Origin: an archaeon
Lineage (GTDB): Archaea; Nanobdellota; Nanobdellia; Woesearchaeales; WJKL01
NCBI GenBank assembly: GCA_020056025.1
Contig: JAGVIO010000012.1
Location: forward strand, 1 to 5,028
DNA length: 5,028 nt
Direction of reading: 5' to 3'
In this document: one piece after another, positions 1 through 5,028 of the stretch
How the letters are laid out: each line of letters opens with the position of its first letter
How positions within the stretch are numbered: position 1 is the first letter of the stretch
Notes under the pieces: model-generated
Database searches by the model: none
What the model was told of the DNA's origin: nothing
What the model saw: the letters and a program-made list of their open reading frames with translations, nothing else
Made by a program: the position numbers and the translations under genes

Positions 1-3000
1 AATTCTTATTTTGATCATTATCAAGCTCACCTTGCCTTATCTTAAGATTGTCAAGCAAAATTTGAGGCAAAGCGCTAGTGCTGGATGCAGAAGAAGAATA
101 TTCCTTTTGCACCTCATCCATTTTTTTGTTTATCTTTTCAAGCTTTTGTTCATCGGAAAGCCCAACAATCCCTGTATCAACATATTCTTCAGATTTTTGA
201 AGGAAATTCTGTTTCTGGTCCCCAAAATAATAAGTATCTGCGTAAGTTGGTCTAGGAGTATAAACTGGGCTAATTGTTCTATCGATAGTTTTTGACCAAA
301 ATCCAGGCTCTTCTTTTTTTGGAAGGAGATTATTTGAAATTTGCTGTGAAAGCATCAACTGGAGATTTGCATAATCTATCTGCTCCTTTGATAAAGATGA
401 GCTTTCTCCTGGCTTTTGTGCAATCTGGCCAAAAATAATATTTTCCTGTATCAGTCCTTTTTGTTCAGAAAGCAGACGTTCACGATAGGCTGTAACTGCA
501 TTGGCATTTTCTGTATTTCCTTTTTTCTTAAAATCGTCAATTCTTGTTGCGCTCTTGTCAAGATCAGCTGCAATAATTTTAAGCCGCGCTTCATTCTTAG
601 CAAAATATTCAGGGTCATTTACAAATGATTTCAAGCTGTCTACTAATTTTACTGCAGACGAATCTGCACGAGACCTTTCTCCTAATTGTTTTTCAAGATT
701 ATTTGCAAATGCTTTTCTTTCTTCAGGATTAAGCTTGTTTAATGCTAAGGCAAAAATATGTTCACTATATTCTGATCTTGCCTTATCTTCGGCATAATTG
801 TCAGTTTGAGGGCCATAAGCAACTTTTTTCTCATTATAATACTCTCTATTGCCAATAATGCTGCTTAACGGAAACAATTCTTTGCCTGTTGGGTTCTTAA
901 GTTGTTCTGCAACCTGGTTGCTTATTGCAGCCTCAACTTCATTTTTAACACTTGCTTGAACTAAATCTTGAACCGCAATTCTCAATTTAGCTTGGGAATA
1001 CATTTCACCAAATTCCTTATCACTGTAAACTTTGCCATTTATGGTAACCTGCATGATTTTATTTAATTCCCTAACTGGTTGAACAGTATTGGCTGGATTA
1101 TTCCTCAATTCATTAAGATAATTGTAAAGATCATCATCCGAAGGCGGACGTATCTTCAAGCCAAAAGTTTCAGCAATACCTTTAACTTCAGAATCACTAA
1201 GCTTTTTTATAGCATTTACTGTTTCGATATTAGAGCCAGTTAAAGAAACATAACCTGAAAGCTTGTATTTCTCTAATTTTGCATTGACTCCTTGAATTAT
1301 ATCCTGGCCAGCACTATAAATGCCTAAATAACTTTTAGCAGTGCTTTGAATAATCTTTTCAGAGTCAGAACTAGGAGTTGCAGCTATAATGGAATTAAAT
1401 ACGGCAGTAGGATTTTGCTTTGCATCCATTTTCAGCAAAGCAAGCTGATATTGCATCTGCAGACTAAGTTTTTCCTTTCCGCTCTCAATAGAATTTATTG
1501 CTTCAATCCTAACACTATTTAATTCCTTGTCACCTAAATCGCCAAGAAGCTTAACCAGTGTAAAATATTCTGTTGAAGAAAGAGGAGCTTTATCCTTTGA
1601 CCGCATTAATGCGTCTTTGATTAATATTCCTGTTTCTTTTGCAAATAATTTGTCTGCTATCCTGCTATTCTCAGCAGCAATTGATGAAATCAATTCTCTT
1701 GCATTCTTCCATTCTTCACTAGCAGAATCCTCTTCTTGAAGGGTATCTTTTAAGGAGGCTATGCTATCTTTCAATGATTCCTTAAGCTTCATTGCATCTT
1801 CTTTGCGGCCTAATGCATTTAGAAGATTGTATCTCTGCATTTCAATGTTAACATCGCTTCCTACTGTAGATGAGATTGCATCTAGAATTCCGAGGGCAGT
1901 CGCCAAAGATTTTTTATCAGCGCTATCAGAATCTGCCCTTGCAGTCTCCATCAATGTCTCCTTAGCAAAGGAATTCTTATTATTGACCAATAATGCTTCT
2001 TTTAAGTTGTTTATTGCAGCTTCCTTTGCTTTATTTTTGTCATTCTCGCTAATTGTGGCATCTTTCAATTTAGATAATTCATCTATTGAAGCTCGGTACA
2101 GAACATCTGAAAATGCCTGTTTTAACAGCTCTTGTTTATTCCCAGGTAATTGTTTAAGAGCATTATTATAAGTTTCTCTTGCTTTGGAATAATCCTTGTT
2201 CAACCCGCATGCGCCCATAAGCTCAATTGAGGCATCGTTATAGGCGCTTGTCCCTTTTGCTAAATTGCTCTGGAAAGTTTCCCATGCAGCAGCATTCTTT
2301 GAGAATTGCTGGGTATTCACATATGCGCTGCTGAGATATCTTTGCGCATCAAAATTAGTCTTGTCTATTGCCAAAACCGTATTTGCAGAAGCTTCTGTCT
2401 GTGAATAATCCTTGTTGGCATAGCTGTATTGGACAACACGCTGGTTTACTTCAATTGCCTTGTCAGTGAAATCAAAGATTGTGCTGAATCCCATCTTCTT
2501 TGAATCAAATTCATTGTCTTGTGCATTTCTCGTGAATTCATCGCTCGCACGCCTTGAATAGAGATCAGCATTAACATAATCTTTTTTTGCAGCATAAAGG
2601 TCTGCAAGCGTAGAATAAAATTGAGGATATTTAGCAACAATTCCTTTAAGATAATTTATCTTTGCATCACCCTGTAAACTAGCAATCTGTTTATTTACAT
2701 TCTGGCTTTCAATTGCTTTATCTGCATTATTTAGGATAGCATCAACTGTATCTGCGAGTCTTGAATCGCTCTTTTTAAGATCTTTAAGGGCAGTTCTTGC
2801 AACAGTATCGCTAGGATTGTCTCTTAAGGTCCTTTGCGCTTGCAAAATCTGAAGATTAATATCATTTGGATTTTGAGAAATAAGGCTTTTCAAAATTGCA
2901 GATGCATCATCTTTTTTGCCAAGTGCATCAAGAATCTCTATCTTACGCCGATTCTTATAGTCCAAAAGCTTAGAATCAGTTATCTTATTTAATTCTTCCA

Positions 3001-5013
3001 AAGCCTGCTCATTTTTGCCTTGATACTGCAATGCGCTGATTGCCATCACTTTGTTAATCTGCCCATCATTATATCCTTGTGCGCCAACTAATTTTCGAAT
3101 AGTTTCTACATCAATTGTTTCTGCAAACATCTCTTCTAGCTTAATTTCAGTTTTGATTCCAAAAGCAGCGATCACACCTTCAAGCTTCTTGCGGGTAAGC
3201 TTATAATTGTCAGTAATGGATTTTATTTTTGAAGCATCTGTTGTGACATCGCTATTTGCAGTTCCGATAAGGCTGGATATTGCATGTATTCCATCCCTGT
3301 CTAGCCTAACCATTGCAGTTGAAAGCTCTTTTGAGACAGGCCCCACGACAATTAATCCAGCATCTTTTACAGATTTATCAACAATCACACTATCCCTTAA
3401 AATTTTCAGATAACTCTTTCCATCTTTGATTCCACTATTGATCTCAATAAGCCCTTGGTCAGTCTTTGCCCATGTGCTTCCAACAGCCATATCTTTGCCA
3501 GAAACTGCTGCCTGAAGATATATCACTCCTCTTTTTTCAGATTTTCCTGCTTCTCCAGAATCAGGAGATATTGCAGGGGGGCTATAAATAGCATAGGAAT
3601 TTTCTTTTGCGCTAAAACCAAACTTATCGCCAAGGCTTCCGTCACTTCCGCCCTTAATTCCGTAAGAAGAAGCGCCTGCAAGAACAACCATCCTTTGCGG
3701 AGCAAGATCAGTATTCATTGCTCCAGGAAGATATAATGATTTATCATTTATATCAAACTCTATAAACCCGATGTTTTTATTATCCCCGAATGTAGTTTCA
3801 TGCAATATTTGCAAAGCATCCCTATTGACAGTTATATATACTAATACAGATTCCTGATTGCCTGACTTGATATTACTAATCAATTTATCTAGGTTTGATT
3901 TTTCATTTTGGAGAGATTCTTTCTGAACATCACTTAACTTATCTGATTTAAGAAGATTATTTATCTCCTCGATTCTTTTTTGCCTTGGTGCGATTATTGA
4001 ACTCTTGTATTGATTAAATTCCACATCATTCATAGATTTAATCCTTGCGCCATCCTCATTATACACTTCAAGCATTGCAGCGTCATTCCATCTTTGCCTG
4101 ATGGCAGAAGATTTTTCTTTATTCCAATTAGTGTAATAAGTTTTAGAAGAATCATCATCATTAGTAATCCTGTAATGGCCTCTTATCTGAGCATAAGATC
4201 CCTTGTCAAGGCTGAATTTAATTAAATTCTCATTCTCGTAGTCTGCATTAAATTTTCCAGAATAAAGATCTTCGCCTATAACGATTCTTGCACGTTCTGC
4301 ACTTACAGAAAAATCTCCTGGATTTTTTCCAAACTTAAATGAAAATGTTCCATAATAATTTGCTCCTGTTATTTGCTGATTAATTATTTTATCATTTCCT
4401 CTGAATACATTTCCAGGCCCTGTCATTGATACAGTTCCGTCAGCATCATTAAAAGTAAATGATGTCTTGGCATTTTCTGACCCTTGCGCAGTAAAATACA
4501 TTCCCTTATATACTACAGAAGTGCCTTTGTCTGACAAAAATACTGCATTTCCATATTGATCAATTAATGCCTCAATACCACCTTTTCTAAGCTCAATTTC
4601 TCCCTTGTCTGTCTGAACCATTGTTTTTCCAGAAGGATCAATATAAAATCCTTTAATAGCACCCTGGCTTTTTGCTGTAATTACCTGAGGATTATCTTTT
4701 CTTTGTATTACAAAGCCATTAACGCCTGTACTTGCATATTCCACAGCAGATAATCCAAGAATTGTAAGGTCATTTCTTAAAGTATCAAGAGGAAATCCTC
4801 CTGGAATTTTTGGATTGATTAATTTGCCATCTTTATAAGTTACACCATTTACTCCTGTGATTGTAATCTTAATTTCAGGATTTAATCCATGTTTTTGTAT
4901 CAGAGCAGCATTCAGGCTTTTTGAATTCACTAAACTAAGATCTCCAACAAGAGCAAGATTATTGCCAAAAGCAAGCTGCTCAGCTTTTAGCGCACTGATT
5001 TGGTCTGAATTCA
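1..5013 (-). CDS. Interior of a giant multidomain protein with beta-rich and TPR-like regions, partial at both ends
   Basis: Read on the minus strand with plus-strand triplets starting at position 2, the frame has no stop codon anywhere in the window. That is about 1,670 genomic codons in AT-rich DNA, where chance would give a stop every few tens of codons. The translation looks like real protein throughout: no frameshift is needed, hydrophobic spacing is regular, and helical and strand regions alternate. Order: beta-rich (47-300), helical hairpin (339-392), second beta-rich part (394-597), TPR-like helices (656-1110), more helices (1111-1300), then a mixed C-terminal part with linkers (1301-1675). 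Neither start nor stop is inside, so the full length is unknown. No catalytic motif, nucleotide-binding loop, signal peptide, metal-binding Cys/His cluster or membrane helix was found. I found only one Cys (C940), six Trp and five His. I do not recognise the family. An extracytoplasmic or surface scaffold role is inferred from composition and architecture only. The right end carries adapter sequence, so the gene is broken by the assembly there, not biologically. Confidence 0.93.
71..301 (-). other. Linker-like visible C-terminal part: Pro/Tyr-rich stretch and Ser/Ala tract (residues 1576-1652)
   Basis: The segment opens with Trp then a Pro/Tyr/Thr-rich stretch (ISPVYTPRPTYADTYYFG, 1585-1602), which is unlikely to be a regular helix. 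A charged helical part follows (SDEQKLEKINKKMDEVQKEY, 1624-1643), then the low-complexity tract SSSASSASA (1644-1652). These look like flexible or extended linkers between domains. The reading frame continues through and past them to the left edge, so this is not the protein's C-terminus. Confidence 0.5.
932..1054 (-). other. Possible SurA-N-like segment (residues 1325-1365)
   Basis: The sequence MQVTINGKVYSDKEFGEMYS is followed by a long amphipathic helix. A beta strand, an N-G turn, another strand, then an acidic-EF helix start is the pattern found at the N-terminus of SurA/PrsA-type foldases (V-x-V-N-G-x-x-I-x-x-x-E-F). No peptidyl-prolyl isomerase domain follows in the window, so at most this is the chaperone-like part. 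The resemblance is short and could be chance. Confidence 0.25.
1127..1696 (-). other. Helical region following the TPR-like array (residues 1111-1300)
   Basis: The segment is Lys/Glu/Ala/Ser/Leu-rich with amphipathic helices, for example NSRIADKLFAKETGILIKDA (1120-1139), YFTLVKLLGDLG (1154-1165) and SLQMQYQLALLKMDAKQNP (1188-1206). The last of these has TPR-like spacing (A1196 and P1206), so the solenoid may extend to about residue 1240. It then passes through a Gly/Ser-rich turn (LSGYVSLTGSN, 1256-1266) into the second FG[IL]K copy. No enzymatic motif is seen. Confidence 0.5.
1154..1234 (-). repeat. Internal protein repeat, copy 2 of an FG[IL]K motif (residues 1265-1291)
   Basis: The copy contains KKLSDSEVKGIAETFGLK, the partner of residues 599-625, 666 residues away. 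Here it follows the helical stretch and precedes RPPSDDDLYNYLNEL. If real, the two copies bracket the TPR-like array. Confidence 0.4.
1772..1840 (-). repeat. TPR unit copy B with ALGRKEDA core (residues 1063-1085)
   Basis: The core is LLNALGRKEDAMKLKESL, the counterpart of the unit at residues 693-715, 370 residues further along. The match is at protein level; the DNA of the two copies has diverged, so it points to an old duplication or to shared TPR constraints, not a recent copy. Confidence 0.5.
2882..2950 (-). repeat. TPR unit copy A with ALGKKDDA core (residues 693-715)
   Basis: The core is ILDALGKKDDASAILKSL. Aligned without gaps to residues 1063-1085 it shares 9 of 23 residues by hand count, including L, A-L-G, K, D-A and S-L. 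It is the second helix junction of a TPR-like unit. Confidence 0.5.
3152..3232 (-). repeat. Internal protein repeat, copy 1 of an FG[IL]K motif (residues 599-625)
   Basis: The copy contains KLTRKKLEGVIAAFGIK. Aligned without gaps to residues 1265-1291 it has 8 of 27 identities by hand count (S, I, K, L, G, F, G, K) and many conservative pairs (S/T, I/V, T/S, L/V, V/I, I/L). It lies at the junction between the second beta-rich region and the TPR-like array, so it may be a small helical connector domain. Confidence 0.4.
3236..3847 (-). other. Second beta-rich, Gly/Ser-rich region (residues 394-597)
   Basis: The segment begins with alternating hydrophobic strands (VLVYITVNRDALQIL, 394-408; GFIEFDINDKSLYLPG, 420-435). 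A hydrophobic strand and Gly-rich turn follow (MVVLAGASSYGIKGGSDG, 446-463), then a Pro/Ser/Gly loop (YSPPAISPDSGEAGKSEK, 481-498). Further strands lie at GVIYLQAAVSG (500-510), KSYLKILRDSVIV (537-549) and AGLIVVG (556-562). The mix of Gly loops and strands suggests a surface-exposed beta domain. MVVLAGAS resembles a buried strand followed by a turn, but no Ser hydrolase or nucleotide-binding signature is complete, so I assign no enzyme activity. The domain ends near residue 597, where helices take over. Confidence 0.5.
3851..4012 (-). other. Charged helical hairpin, possible short coiled coil (residues 339-392)
   Basis: After P347 the protein turns strongly helical. A first helix (RQKRIEEINNLLK, 348-360) carries hydrophobic residues at I352, I355, L358 and L359. 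A second helix (about 364-387) carries L364, V367, L372, L379, L382, I383 and I386, with Lys/Glu between them. The linking KSDKLSD segment looks like a helix cap and turn. This is typical of an antiparallel helical hairpin inserted between two globular parts. It separates the two beta-rich regions and may act as a spacer or an interaction arm (inference). Confidence 0.55.
4127..4888 (-). other. Beta-rich region with repeated Asp/Gly hairpin turns (residues 47-300)
   Basis: This part of the protein alternates short strands of beta-branched and aromatic residues with tight turns. Three turns share the core D-K-G: TDKGEIEL (139-146), SDKGTSVVYKG (165-175) and LDKGSYAQIRG (273-283). Related turns are DPSGKT (130-135), DADGTVSMTG (194-203) and NPGDFSVSAE (235-244). 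Strand pairs recur every 20-35 residues. The pattern suits a beta-solenoid, a beta-sandwich or an OstA/LptA-like stacked sheet, but I cannot tell which, and no family-defining motif is clear. Residues 284-316 become polar and Trp-containing (HYRITNDDDSSKTYYTNW), leading into the helical hairpin. Beta-rich content is well supported by the residue pattern; the fold name is not. Confidence 0.6.
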
Positions 5014-5028
5014 AGATCGGAAGAGCAC
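5014..5028 (+). other. Illumina TruSeq adapter remnant at the contig end (artefact)
   Basis: The final bases read AGATCGGAAGAGCAC, identical to the first 15 bases of the standard Illumina TruSeq adapter. The match sits exactly at the end of the window, as expected for untrimmed read-through assembled into a contig end. It happens to keep the minus-strand frame open and would add false residues A-L-P-I and the first base of the next codon to the protein. The first fully genomic codon is at 5009-5011 (Asn, residue 6). Confidence 0.95.

Larger units (their letters stand above)
1697..3061 (-). other. TPR-like helical repeat array (residues 656-1110)
   Basis: Several 30-40 residue helix pairs match the TPR position pattern (8 small, 20 Ala, 24 hydrophobic, 27 Ala or hydrophobic, 32 Pro). 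The clearest are around DYSKARETYNNALKQLPG (945-962), with A949, Y953, A956 and P961 at positions 20/24/27/32; DALGKKDDASAILKSLISQN (700-719) with A708, L712, L715 and P720; and TLADLYAAKKDYVNADLYSR (806-825) with L807, A808, Y811, A820 and A827. Weaker units lie near 662-683, 864-890, 891-922 and 1063-1090. TPR arrays are known to form superhelical scaffolds that bind peptides or other proteins, so this part probably mediates protein-protein contacts. The partner is unknown. Units are degenerate and separated by irregular helical inserts, so the exact repeat count needs profile comparison. Confidence 0.7.

Noticed and set aside
71..97. AGAAGAAGAA-type triplet run as a simple-sequence repeat with regulatory role.
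   Set aside because: It is short, in frame and encodes the Ser/Ala tract; no sign of a promoter or slippage site around it.
1761..2171. A 136-codon plus-strand open frame, the longest on that strand.
   Set aside because: It lies antisense to the long minus-strand frame, has a Ser/Leu/Ala/Phe-rich composition expected from complementing Lys/Glu/Ala/Asp codons, and has no convincing ribosome binding site. Other plus-strand open frames (for example 11-295, 416-628, 501-797) are rejected for the same reason.
2446..2640. A 64-codon minus-strand open frame in another register (also one at 3523-3705).
   Set aside because: Both are out-of-register shadows within the large coding frame, which stays coherent across them.
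3640..3692. Gly-rich stretch AGASSYGIKGGSDG as a possible nucleotide-binding loop or hydrolase nucleophile elbow.
   Set aside because: It lacks the G-K-[ST] ending of a P-loop and the G-x-S-x-G of a hydrolase elbow, and it sits in a beta-rich, turn-rich context.
1..5012. AATTC at the left edge and GAATTC near the right edge, suggesting an EcoRI-cloned fragment.
   Set aside because: GAATTC also occurs inside the window (for example 1971-1976 and in GTGAATTCATC near 2530), and the right edge ends in Illumina adapter, so this is shotgun short-read sequence.
5003..5013. GTCTGAATTC just before the adapter resembles the later adapter part GTCTGAACTCC.
   Set aside because: The bases translate in frame as a natural continuation (LNSDQISALKAEQL) and the order is wrong for adapter, so I take the likeness as chance.

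Overview
The whole window is the inside of one very large protein gene on the minus strand. One reading frame runs from the right edge to the left edge without a stop codon and is open at both ends. It gives 1,675 codons, of which about 1,670 are genomic. No start codon context, ribosome binding site, promoter, terminator, RNA gene, mobile element or CRISPR array is present, and no stretch lies outside the gene. Residue numbers below count from the rightmost codon (positions 5024-5026 = residue 1); residue n ends at position 5026-3(n-1).

The last 15 bases (5014-5028) exactly match the start of the Illumina TruSeq adapter. They are a library artefact, so the genomic sequence stops near 5013 and the gene is cut there by a contig end. 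The left edge simply runs on into the rest of the gene.

Reading the protein from its visible N-terminal side (right) to its C-terminal side (left), I see: a beta-rich region with repeated Asp/Gly hairpin turns (about residues 47-300); a short charged helical hairpin (about 339-392); a second beta-rich, Gly/Ser-rich region (about 394-597); a helical array with recognisable tetratricopeptide (TPR) spacing (about 656-1110); further helical segments (about 1111-1300) containing a probable second copy of a motif seen at 599-625; and a C-terminal visible part (about 1301-1675) with a small SurA-N-like motif, charged helices, a Pro/Tyr-rich linker and a Ser/Ala tract. I found only one cysteine, and no obvious transmembrane segment. 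A large exported or cell-surface scaffold, or an envelope-associated protein, fits these traits, but that is inference; I do not recognise the family.

The DNA is AT-rich (roughly 35-38% GC by spot check). Arginine is mostly AGA/AGG (about 42 of 57 by hand count), ATA is common for Ile, and Trp is TGG with no in-frame TGA, so the standard code applies. This looks like an uncultured, metagenome-derived lineage in which giant proteins are known, such as a DPANN archaeon (Woesearchaeota-like) or an Omnitrophota or candidate-phylum bacterium. The window alone cannot decide between them.
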